DNA of 29,605 nt from positions 1 through 29,605 of IMG/VR virus record IMGVR_UViG_3300025133_000452, one strand, 5' to 3'. The stretch comes from a virus. The translations under genes were made by a program, and so were the position numbers. The notes below the pieces were generated by a model that saw only the letters and a list, made by a program, of their open reading frames with translations, did no database searches and was not told where the DNA came from. Positions 19,787 to 27,329 of this stretch are shown here, in pieces; the stretch's first letter is position 1, and each line of letters opens with the position of its first letter.

Positions 19787-19859
19787 TATAAAACAAGAGA
19801 TATTTAATACAGCAGGACTTATAAAGTAAAATTTATCAGAGTTAAGGGATTTACGAAAA

Positions 19860-22800
19860 ATGGCAGACAATAATTTATTTAAAAGAAGTCTCAAGGGGTT
19901 CTCGCTGGCTCCTGTAGATGAAGAAGGAAAAGTAAATCCAGAAGAAAACCAGTGGGATTCTTGGGCAAACAACAATATTGGAACAGAAAGATCAGAGATT
20001 CAAGAAGTCGAATTACCACGCAACTATAATAACATGTATCGCTTTGAACATAAATTAGTTGCCAAGGGAAATTTTCGAGGGTTTTTTCCTCCGACAATTG
20101 CGCTCCAAGGTATGCCTTTTTCAAGAGAAGAAATAGAAAGGATAATAAATGAGCTTGGAAACCCTTCAGAGGCAGACCAGCTTGCAGCAAAATTGTTTGT
20201 GAAGGACATGACCGAAGAACGCATCCCGTCAGGTGGATTCCCCGGAAAACACCCACTCACTGAAGATGTGACGTTCTGGGCTGCTGAACCTCCGTCCGGA
20301 ATTGGTATGACAAGGATGCCTTGCCCAAGTTTGCACCAAAGAATAAATCCATATTCAATTGAAAGCAGATCAATGTGGGATTATATCTCCAATAGCGCAG
20401 GTTTTGACTCATCTCTTATAGTTGAAGGTTATATGCCAACAGAGCTTGGCTTCTATAAAGAGAATTTTCTTGCAAATAATGGCGACGATGTTTCACGAGA
20501 AGTGCGCAGAGCTGCCGACGGAATTAGAGGAGGAATTGTTCCTTATTTTCCAGGCGCTGACCGGGAATGGCACCCAGTTCATTTTATCATGATAAATGAC
20601 GCATTGGGATTATCCTACGACGAATGGCACGACAAACTCAACCCCATTCATTTAGAACGCTTTGTTATCGGCGACTTAGAAGTATCCAGAAGAATGCTCG
20701 GTGTTATTACGGAACGAATAATGATTCAAGCGGAAGCAGATGCCGAAGCAATCGCCGCCAACCAAGCCGAGCACCGCCGCCTCGCCAGGCGAGGATTCTG
20801 GACAACTATTTGGCAGGAGTTCTGGGACCCAACGGTACATTTACAGAAGGTAGGCACACCAGGGCTGCAATCCGCTGTCGAACAAATTCTGGAAATAGGG
20901 AGTGTTTTAGAGGAGCACCCATTTCAAAATGCTCCCTTAAGATCGTTTTTATCATCTTTATTGGAGGACGACTGTACTCTAGAATTGGTAGTAAGTGATA
21001 GAAGAAGATCACTTGAAGGCGCACGTCATAGGCTATTTGTTGATGGAAAATATAAATTCACAAACTTTTCATTACAAGCACCACTAGTTGAAGATTCTTG
21101 TAAGGTTAAAGAGTTTGTAAACGAGTCAACTGCAATGTTTTCTACTGCAACTGCAAACGGAAATTATAATCTATATCTTGACCCTAGTATCAAATACCCA
21201 GCAAATTATCCAAACCCTCCAGAATTTTGGCCAACAGGTGCAGAATTTTGGAACTCAATTTTACAATATGAGCGCCTAGCTACACCAGATACTTATTATG
21301 GAGACCTCTCAAAGAAAAGTGTCGGAGCGTTCCCTCGCCACGTTGATTTAACAGTACCAACATATCAGGCTTCTAGAATTGTGGGTTTATTTGAAAGGTT
21401 AAACCCAGAAAATGTATTATATCCCACAATGTTTCAAACAATTAATGACACACGCCAAAGTGACCAACAAGCGTTTCACTTTTATTATAATTATTTGAAC
21501 GAGAGGAACAGCAATAACATACACATTAATTCTAGGTCTATTTTTCATACTGTCTCAAATTATGACTTAGGGCAGATATTAGAAAGACACGGGCAGGGCG
21601 GCGGCGAGCAGCCGCCTGATTTGTTTGGGAGTCGTGGAGAATCGGAAGAAAACGAAGAACAACAAGAAAACAACGATTGCCCTCCTTTCGTTGAAAGAAT
21701 CAGGATGGCTCTTGCTGAACAAGCGGTAGAAAATGTTGCCAATGACTTAAATAACACTCATACATCCCATCCTTATGGAATGTTTTTAGGGATGTATTCA
21801 CAAGAAATTCAACACATAGAACCATTGTTTTATAAAATAACAAGGAATCTAGTTTCAAGACCCGGACAAGAAAACAGCGTCGGACACCTGATGGTAAGAA
21901 ACCTTACGCCAATATTAGGAGCACAGCCAATTTTTCACTCAAATAAGAAAGGTTCGCAAGGTTTCCGTTTTGAAGATAGGTTTGTCGATTATTCAGACAC
22001 ATATCAGTACGACGTTGAGGCATTTGCTGCTGCTGCAAAAGTAACGTTCTCAACAAAAGAAATGCCCAATAACCTAGTTGCTGAACTTCTCAAGGTAAGA
22101 CACGGCAGGGGTTATGAAGGTCTTTCAATCGCTGAATTTATTTATCGAGCAATTAGGGAAGAATTTTCATTTACCGAAGAAGATGTGGCAGAACAAAACA
22201 GAAATCTTAGGTTTGACTGGGTTTGTTCTAAAATGGGGTTTGATTTATTAAGGTTGCCGTATATTGACTCCCAATTGCGTGAAGAAGATTGGATTTCTGG
22301 GGTCGCATATCCTCCTGTCTTAATAGCTGATCTGCCTCCAATCCCACCAGGGGTTTCTATCTTTCCTTACCGTGGAATTGAGGATAAGATGTTGTTTATG
22401 TTCTCTCTTCAGACGGATCGTTTGACCGAAAGATACATTTATTTAAATGAAGAAGAGAAAGATGAATTTGAAAAAATTAGAGAACAACAGAAAAAATGTT
22501 ATGACGAAGAGGATATGATAGATTTCCAAAGCGAAGGTGACGATGTTGATAAGTTCCAAATATTTAGAACAACAAATGTTCCCGAAGCAGTAGTCTCAGA
22601 AAATCAAAGCTTGATGTATCAACGGGCTTTTGGTGATGAACCGCATAAGGTGATTTCTAAAAATGTAGGCAGTTCTCTTATAGACGATATTGAACCAAAT
22701 ACAAAATATTTCTATATGTTCCGGACAACAGATGTAAACGGACATGTTTCAAACCCATCTCCGATTTACCGAGTAGAGATGGTATCTGAAGACGGGCTTA

Positions 22801-23099
22801 TATTCCCCATAATTGAACTATACACACCAAAAAAACCAAAAAAAGGCACAAAATACAGAAAATTTGCTAAATATTTAGAGTTGAAGCCCTCGCTTCTTAT
22901 GGCAGAACCAAACTGGTCAGCAAACGATGAAAACGAGATTGGCTGGAAAATAGGTTCGAGAGAAGAAGAGCTTTTTGGCAGAAGATTTCTTATTCGCTTA
23001 ACATCTATTGATACAGGGCGTAAAATGGATGTACAAGTGAAGTTTAAGAAAAAAGAAGAACAAGTAGAAAGAAACGAAGAGGGCGATCTTGGGGAATAG
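19860..23099 (+). CDS. Large virion structural protein with FN3-like C-terminal segment
   Basis: A 1079-residue protein of unrecognised family. The N-terminal ~850 residues are mixed, with an Ala/Glu helix near 288-310 and a short acidic Glu/Gln/Asn linker near 590-608. Residues about 895-975 look like a fibronectin type III fold: DKFQIFRTT at the start, IEPNTKYFYMFRTTDVNG in the E-F strand region and SNPSPIYRVEM at the end. The following segment 'FLIRLTSIDTGRKMDVQVKF' is a compact beta unit, and the protein ends in a charged Lys/Glu tail. FN3 and Ig-like modules are common on phage virion surfaces. AAGGGA precedes the ATG by about 10 bases. It follows one of the longest gaps in the structural block (73 bases). 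A tail or baseplate role is inferred. Confidence 0.78.
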   Translation: MADNNLFKRSLKGFSLAPVDEEGKVNPEENQWDSWANNNIGTERSEIQEVELPRNYNNMYRFEHKLVAKGNFRGFFPPTIALQGMPFSREEIERIINELGNPSEADQLAAKLFVKDMTEERIPSGGFPGKHPLTEDVTFWAAEPPSGIGMTRMPCPSLHQRINPYSIESRSMWDYISNSAGFDSSLIVEGYMPTELGFYKENFLANNGDDVSREVRRAADGIRGGIVPYFPGADREWHPVHFIMINDALGLSYDEWHDKLNPIHLERFVIGDLEVSRRMLGVITERIMIQAEADAEAIAANQAEHRRLARRGFWTTIWQEFWDPTVHLQKVGTPGLQSAVEQILEIGSVLEEHPFQNAPLRSFLSSLLEDDCTLELVVSDRRRSLEGARHRLFVDGKYKFTNFSLQAPLVEDSCKVKEFVNESTAMFSTATANGNYNLYLDPSIKYPANYPNPPEFWPTGAEFWNSILQYERLATPDTYYGDLSKKSVGAFPRHVDLTVPTYQASRIVGLFERLNPENVLYPTMFQTINDTRQSDQQAFHFYYNYLNERNSNNIHINSRSIFHTVSNYDLGQILERHGQGGGEQPPDLFGSRGESEENEEQQENNDCPPFVERIRMALAEQAVENVANDLNNTHTSHPYGMFLGMYSQEIQHIEPLFYKITRNLVSRPGQENSVGHLMVRNLTPILGAQPIFHSNKKGSQGFRFEDRFVDYSDTYQYDVEAFAAAAKVTFSTKEMPNNLVAELLKVRHGRGYEGLSIAEFIYRAIREEFSFTEEDVAEQNRNLRFDWVCSKMGFDLLRLPYIDSQLREEDWISGVAYPPVLIADLPPIPPGVSIFPYRGIEDKMLFMFSLQTDRLTERYIYLNEEEKDEFEKIREQQKKCYDEEDMIDFQSEGDDVDKFQIFRTTNVPEAVVSENQSLMYQRAFGDEPHKVISKNVGSSLIDDIEPNTKYFYMFRTTDVNGHVSNPSPIYRVEMVSEDGLIFPIIELYTPKKPKKGTKYRKFAKYLELKPSLLMAEPNWSANDENEIGWKIGSREEELFGRRFLIRLTSIDTGRKMDVQVKFKKKEEQVERNEEGDLGE

Positions 23100-23102
23100 G
23101 GT

Positions 23103-23165
23103 ATGAAACAACAAACATTTCATATTGAAGCACTATTTAGTAAAGCCCCTCAGAGGAGAAAATAA
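23103..23165 (+). CDS. Possible 20-residue leader-like mini-ORF
   Basis: ATG at 23103, three bases after the stop of the 1079-residue gene, opens a 20-codon frame (MKQQTFHIEALFSKAPQRRK) that stops with TAA two bases before the ATG of the next gene. Its final codons contain the GAGGAGA ribosome site of that gene. The mini-ORF could be translated by reinitiation and so tune access to that site, or it could be a chance frame. Its own ribosome site is poor (GGGG about 12 bases upstream, AGGG too close). There is no homology evidence. Confidence 0.2.
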   Translation: MKQQTFHIEALFSKAPQRRK

Positions 23166-23167
23166 AA

Positions 23168-24253
23168 ATGGCGTTTTTAGATAACAGTGGAGATATCATC
23201 CTTGATGCTGTATTAACAGACACAGGAAGAAAACTTTTAGCTCGTGGTGACGGGTCATTCCGAGTAACCAAATTTGCTTTCGGAGATGATGAAATTAATT
23301 ATGAACTTTATAATTCAGCCCACGCAAGCGGGTCTGCATATTATGATTTGAATGTTCTTCAGTCACCTATACTTGAGGCTTTTACAAATAACACCTCAAG
23401 TATGAAGTCCAAACTTCTAACTCTTTCGAACAATTCTTTGAGATACTTACCAGTAATCCAACTGAACACTAACCGGCAAGTAAAAGGTATTGGGCAAGGT
23501 AATGCTGGAATGGGTAATGATGTAGTCAATGCCGGCAACGCCACAGCCGGGTCAACTTATGTTGTGGTTGCCGACGAAAGCACTATGACTAGCTCTTTTC
23601 ACGAAACCGCCAACGCCTCTATCCTTGATGGCGATTATAATTACGGTGTTTTGGCAGCCTATCAAGGGACGGGTGGAGAGGATGACCGCAAATATCAAAT
23701 GGCTGGCAACCGCCCCTTTGTATTGGATCAGGGTATTGATAATAATGCCGAGGGCACGGTAGAGTTGCCAATCGGTAATTCTCTTTATGAGACACAATAT
23801 ATGATAGAGGTAGACAATCGGTTCTTTACTGTTATCTCCCCAGGGCACAATGACGCTGGTAACTCAGTATCTGCCCCAAGATCATTCGTTGATGATGACA
23901 ATGTTGCAAGCTATTTCTTCGCTCTACAGGATGTTAGCGCAGACAGAGGAGGCTTCGAAGCCGATGGCACGGAGTTTTTCTATAGAATCGCTGTCACCAA
24001 CGATGGACCCCAAAATACACCAATTTCGGGTCGCTGTGGTAGCAGATTTGCCTTCCGCCTTCGGGTTACGGAAGAAGTCGAAAGAAACACCGGAACAGAC
24101 AACTATCTGTTTACAACGTTCGGCACAGCCGACGATTACAACAATGGCGACGCAACTGTGAACAACTACGTTATCAACACAAATGTTAGAATAACCGGAA
24201 TGACGACGGGGTACAGGGTATCTATTCCGGTGCAAATAGTCAAAAAAGCATAA
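23168..24253 (+). CDS. Virion structural protein with 'LT-x-x-G' N-terminal module
   Basis: A 361-residue protein beginning MAFLDNSGDIILDAVLTDTG followed by RKLLARGDGSF and a 'FAFGDDEINYELY' strand. This N-terminal module of about 50 residues appears to correspond to that of the protein at 15387. The remainder is Gly/Asn/Asp/Thr-rich and beta-type, ending in 'GYRVSIPVQIVKKA'. There is no signal peptide or membrane segment. A strong GAGGAGA ribosome site lies 10 bases before the ATG. It heads a group of three medium-sized structural genes. A tail, baseplate or fibre-associated role is inferred from context; I cannot name a family. Confidence 0.75.
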   Translation: MAFLDNSGDIILDAVLTDTGRKLLARGDGSFRVTKFAFGDDEINYELYNSAHASGSAYYDLNVLQSPILEAFTNNTSSMKSKLLTLSNNSLRYLPVIQLNTNRQVKGIGQGNAGMGNDVVNAGNATAGSTYVVVADESTMTSSFHETANASILDGDYNYGVLAAYQGTGGEDDRKYQMAGNRPFVLDQGIDNNAEGTVELPIGNSLYETQYMIEVDNRFFTVISPGHNDAGNSVSAPRSFVDDDNVASYFFALQDVSADRGGFEADGTEFFYRIAVTNDGPQNTPISGRCGSRFAFRLRVTEEVERNTGTDNYLFTTFGTADDYNNGDATVNNYVINTNVRITGMTTGYRVSIPVQIVKKA

Positions 24254-24267
24254 TAAGGAAATAAAAA

Positions 24268-25491
24268 ATGGCATCAACATTTAAAACTCTCAAACCAGAA
24301 GACAAGGTATTAGCAAGGAACGTGCTTCACGAGGCAATCCCAATCACAGGGTCAATCCTCTCTGGCACATACGGTACGTTTGTAACGGCGGAAACAAGTG
24401 TTAAGAACTATTCCCACGGGATGTTCCAATCTGTTTACGATTATCCTTATTTGAGTTCATCTGCAAACCACATCTTTGATATTACGGCAGGAGTTTCTGC
24501 TCTTAGCAGTTCCGCTGTAAATGCCAGATCCCCTCTCTCCGGTGCCGCCGCTACTACAAGCGGACAAATGGCAACAAAACATAATATTTATGCTCAAATG
24601 GCACAGGTTCTTTGTGGACACTATAGTGACGGTGCCATCAGACCTTTTGATGTTAGTGGTTCTTTGGCTGATGGTGTAGCAGCTACTAAAATGGAAGATG
24701 TTTTCTTTCTTAACTTCGCAAGACTTTTAACGAAAGACGAGATCAAAAAGGGAACATTTGAGCTAGAAATTGGAACAACGACGGGCACTTGGACTGGCGC
24801 TACAAACGCCTTTACAACCACCGCAAAAATAACAGATACCGGGGCAGCCAGCAGCTATAAGGTAAATTCACCAGCCGGCGAATTTGGGGTTCTGTCAATT
24901 GCTGACGCAACCGGATCTTCTGTAAGAGCAACTGCAAATTGCGGGCTAATATTTTATCAAGCCGGCGTAGTTGTTATTACGGGATCAGTTCTGCAAGGGT
25001 ACGACGCAGCCGTCAACGCCGAGACATTTGCCTCTTTTGGTGCTAGTGATGAAGGTCTATTGACAAATACAGTTGATATGAATGGCACAGGTCCGGTAAT
25101 CCCTATGGGACCGGGCTCTGACCCTCGTGGTGACACCAACTTGCAAGTTAGAGAAATGTTTTATCAAGCATCTATCAGTTCAAGTGCGGACGCTCTTCGC
25201 CACAGGATTAAAAACATTTCATTCAACAACACCACAGAACTAAACTCAACTGTTTATTTCTGCCGGGCTAATGCCCATGAGTTCAATTACAGTAGTAACC
25301 CAACATATCTAACGGGTAGTGAAATTCGAGTTCGATCTGGCAGCGCCGCCGATCTTGAGCCTGTTTCGTATGTAACAACTGTTGGACTATATGGACCTAA
25401 CAATGAACTACTGGCAGTCGCAAAAACTAGCGAACCACTCAAAAAGTCACCTTCTAACGAGCTAACTCTTCGTGTACGACTAGATTACTAA
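24268..25491 (+). CDS. Virion structural protein, paralogue A
   Basis: A 407-residue, Ser/Thr/Ala-rich beta-type protein. Its C-terminal ~250 residues can be matched piece by piece with the next gene product: 'IKKGTFELEIGT', 'GLIFYQAGVVVITGS', 'HEFNYSSNPTYLTGS', and the closing motif YVTTVGLYGPNNELLAVAK ... LRVRLDY. The ending resembles the 'VGLYD-x-x-G-x-L-x-A-V-A' strand-turn-strand found in phage tail and fibre proteins. AAGGAA lies 8 bases before the ATG. The stop overlaps the next start (TAATG). It is probably a decoration, fibre or baseplate-periphery protein working beside its paralogue; the precise function is unknown. Confidence 0.77.
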   Translation: MASTFKTLKPEDKVLARNVLHEAIPITGSILSGTYGTFVTAETSVKNYSHGMFQSVYDYPYLSSSANHIFDITAGVSALSSSAVNARSPLSGAAATTSGQMATKHNIYAQMAQVLCGHYSDGAIRPFDVSGSLADGVAATKMEDVFFLNFARLLTKDEIKKGTFELEIGTTTGTWTGATNAFTTTAKITDTGAASSYKVNSPAGEFGVLSIADATGSSVRATANCGLIFYQAGVVVITGSVLQGYDAAVNAETFASFGASDEGLLTNTVDMNGTGPVIPMGPGSDPRGDTNLQVREMFYQASISSSADALRHRIKNISFNNTTELNSTVYFCRANAHEFNYSSNPTYLTGSEIRVRSGSAADLEPVSYVTTVGLYGPNNELLAVAKTSEPLKKSPSNELTLRVRLDY

Positions 25492-26708
25492 TGGGACACC
25501 TTCATAAGTTTGAACAAGAAGATACATTTATTAACGAAATACAGACGCACCCGCAATATTCGGTTGTTATGTATAACGGATCAATGTATCTCAATGACAG
25601 AGCCTTTGAGGGGCAGAATTTAACTAACGGAACAGTTAATCTTTACGAACTGAATGTAGACCGTGCCGGCGGTGTCGATAAAATATACCCCTGGGTATAT
25701 AAAGATGCCTCCTTGACGGGACTACGAACAACAAACAGAGAAGAATTTCATTCAGCCTCTTACGGTGATATAATCACTGGTTCCTACCCTATGACATCCT
25801 CGGTGGTTCGAGAATATTTTCCAGCTTATGGAGCCGGAGTTCCCGCAGCCGACGCTACAACCGCCATAAAAGATGCTTATTCTGCCGCCCGACAGCGGCT
25901 GCTGGCACTAACTAACACACTAAATCACTATAAGCACCTAAGCTTGAGTTATTCTTACGAGAATTATCAAATAAGCACTGTTACTTTATTGAGTATTCCA
26001 AGTATAATTTTTGGTTCGGCGATCAAAAAAGGCTCAGTCGATTTGAAATTTTACTATACCGGCTCCCTTATTGCCAGGGCACAAGATATAAGAAAGAATG
26101 GCGAACTAGTTTCAACAATGATAAGTGGCACTACAAGCGGAAGTGTTATTGGGACAGTTTTATACAATGAGGGCTTTATTCTGATATCCACTAGTGGCTC
26201 AAAAGGCGACCTCAACTCTACGGCGGCTGCAACTGCTTTGAACTCTGAGGTTGATACCTATGCCGGTACAGTGGCACAAGATAACCCTCGTTGGCAATAT
26301 TTCGGAGCATATAGTTCAGGCTCAACATATGCTAGTTCTTCTGTTTTTACGATTGACTTTAAGGGCACTCATAATGTGCCAACACTAACAATGTTTGCTA
26401 ATGCCAAAGAGGGCGAATTAAACAATTCCCTAAATCCAACTTTTATTTCTAGCTCACATACCGGGTCAAGAAATTATGAAACAATAACTAATCCTGCTAG
26501 GCTTGAAGAGGATGTTAACTATTCTCTTACAAACACAATCCAGTCCCCATTTTGTTCTCATTCTGCTGATTTCGCAAAACAAACATATATTTCGCAAGTC
26601 GGAATATACGATGATGAACGAAACCTTTTAGGGGTAGCAAAAGTAGCCAGACCTGTAAGAAAAGTAGAAGACAACGCTTATACATTTAAACTAAAGCTGG
26701 ATCTCTGA
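25491..26708 (+). CDS. Virion structural protein, paralogue B
   Basis: A 405-residue protein with an unusual histidine-containing start (MGHLHKFEQED). From about residue 170 it parallels the preceding gene: 'IKKGSVDLKFYYTG', 'VLYNEGFILISTSG', 'NNSLNPTFISSS' and the ending YISQVGIYDDERNLLGVAK ... KLKLDL. I infer an old tandem duplication. The start overlaps the previous stop by one base (TAATG) and has no evident Shine-Dalgarno, so expression probably depends on coupling. It is the last gene of the structural block; its stop codon lies inside the extended -10 element proposed for the next gene. Confidence 0.77.
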   Translation: MGHLHKFEQEDTFINEIQTHPQYSVVMYNGSMYLNDRAFEGQNLTNGTVNLYELNVDRAGGVDKIYPWVYKDASLTGLRTTNREEFHSASYGDIITGSYPMTSSVVREYFPAYGAGVPAADATTAIKDAYSAARQRLLALTNTLNHYKHLSLSYSYENYQISTVTLLSIPSIIFGSAIKKGSVDLKFYYTGSLIARAQDIRKNGELVSTMISGTTSGSVIGTVLYNEGFILISTSGSKGDLNSTAAATALNSEVDTYAGTVAQDNPRWQYFGAYSSGSTYASSSVFTIDFKGTHNVPTLTMFANAKEGELNNSLNPTFISSSHTGSRNYETITNPARLEEDVNYSLTNTIQSPFCSHSADFAKQTYISQVGIYDDERNLLGVAKVARPVRKVEDNAYTFKLKLDL

Positions 26709-26714
26709 TATAAT
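26685..26714 (+). promoter_or_regulatory. Extended -10 sigma70-type promoter abutting the resolvase gene
   Basis: TGaTATAAT is at 26706-26714, a perfect -10 hexamer (26709-26714) with the extended TG motif. A weak -35 (TTTAAA at 26685-26690) lies 18 bases upstream. The expected start of transcription is near 26721, which is the A of the resolvase ATG. The element overlaps the stop of the preceding gene. Confidence 0.5.
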
Positions 26715-26720
26715 ATACAT

Positions 26721-27299
26721 ATGATTTTAGGGTTAGACATCTCAACCTCAATGGTTGGGGCAGCAATAATAGACGAAAAAACATCTTCTCTTGTGGAGTC
26801 TGCGGGGTGGGATATTTCGAAAATAGATTCTACCTTCGACAAGGCAGAATTCATTGGCGCAGAACTTTACGCATTTCGCTCCGCATATAATATCGAACAC
26901 ATTTTTATAGAAACAGCCCTGAAGAGATTCATGCCAGGACGCTCCCGTGCTGACACAATTGTAAAGTTGGCTAAATTTAATGGCATTACTTCTTGGCTTT
27001 GTTACGAGTGCTACGGCATAACACCAACATATATTAATGTCAACACAGCACGGTCACTTTATGGTCTTTCGTTCCCCAGAGGAACAAAGGGACCAAAAAG
27101 AAAGAAGATGGTGATTGAAGCAGTGATCGAAAAAGAAAAAACAGCCTTTAGGTATGAAATGGCTCGTGGTGGCAAGAACTACAAAAAAGGAACCGATGAT
27201 CGAGCAGATGCTATTGTGATTGCAAGGGCTGGAGAATTTATTTTGCGGAACAAGGACAATAAAGGTTTTCTGACTGAAAAGATTATCTTAGTAGAATAG
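26721..27299 (+). CDS. ruvC-like: RuvC-like Holliday junction resolvase
   Basis: A 192-residue RNase H-fold nuclease of the RuvC group, expected to cut four-way DNA junctions so that branched replication or recombination intermediates can be packaged. The acidic residues fall in the usual places: D6 in MILGLDIST, E64 in HIFIETAL, and D159/D160 plus D163 in GTDDRADAIVIA. A basic patch (GPKRKKM, 124-130) could contact DNA. Residues 1-6 carry the first catalytic Asp, so ATG 26721 must be the start; an in-frame TGA lies just upstream at 26706-26708. No Shine-Dalgarno is present, and a TATAAT box ends six bases before the ATG, so the mRNA may be leaderless. T4 itself uses the unrelated endonuclease VII (gp49) for this job. 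Confidence 0.85.
   Translation: MILGLDISTSMVGAAIIDEKTSSLVESAGWDISKIDSTFDKAEFIGAELYAFRSAYNIEHIFIETALKRFMPGRSRADTIVKLAKFNGITSWLCYECYGITPTYINVNTARSLYGLSFPRGTKGPKRKKMVIEAVIEKEKTAFRYEMARGGKNYKKGTDDRADAIVIARAGEFILRNKDNKGFLTEKIILVE
27270..27297 (+). promoter_or_regulatory. Possible sigma70-type promoter upstream of the Lys-rich protein gene
   Basis: CTGACT (27270-27275) and TAGAAT (27292-27297) are separated by 16 bases, inside the end of the resolvase gene. Transcription would start near 27304, leaving a short leader with a TGGGAGA ribosome site before ATG 27330. The match is moderate (4/6 and 5/6). Confidence 0.3.
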
Positions 27300-27315
27300 T
27301 ACACTATTTATTCTA
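27292..27315 (+). repeat. Nested inverted repeat in the resolvase/Lys-rich gene junction
   Basis: The outer arms TAGAATA (27292-27298) and TATTCTA (27309-27315) are exact inverse complements. An inner pair ATAGT (27296-27300) and ACTAT (27303-27307) also pairs around a two-base centre. The repeat overlaps the resolvase stop codon and the proposed -10 box and start site, as an operator would. It is AT-rich and lacks a U-tract, so a terminator is unlikely. Confidence 0.4.
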
Positions 27316-27329
27316 ATGGGAGACCGTCA

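Noticed and set aside
20624-20998. 124-codon + strand frame inside the 1079-residue gene
   Set aside because: It is fully nested in a well-supported longer frame, has an Arg-rich composition and has no ribosome site.
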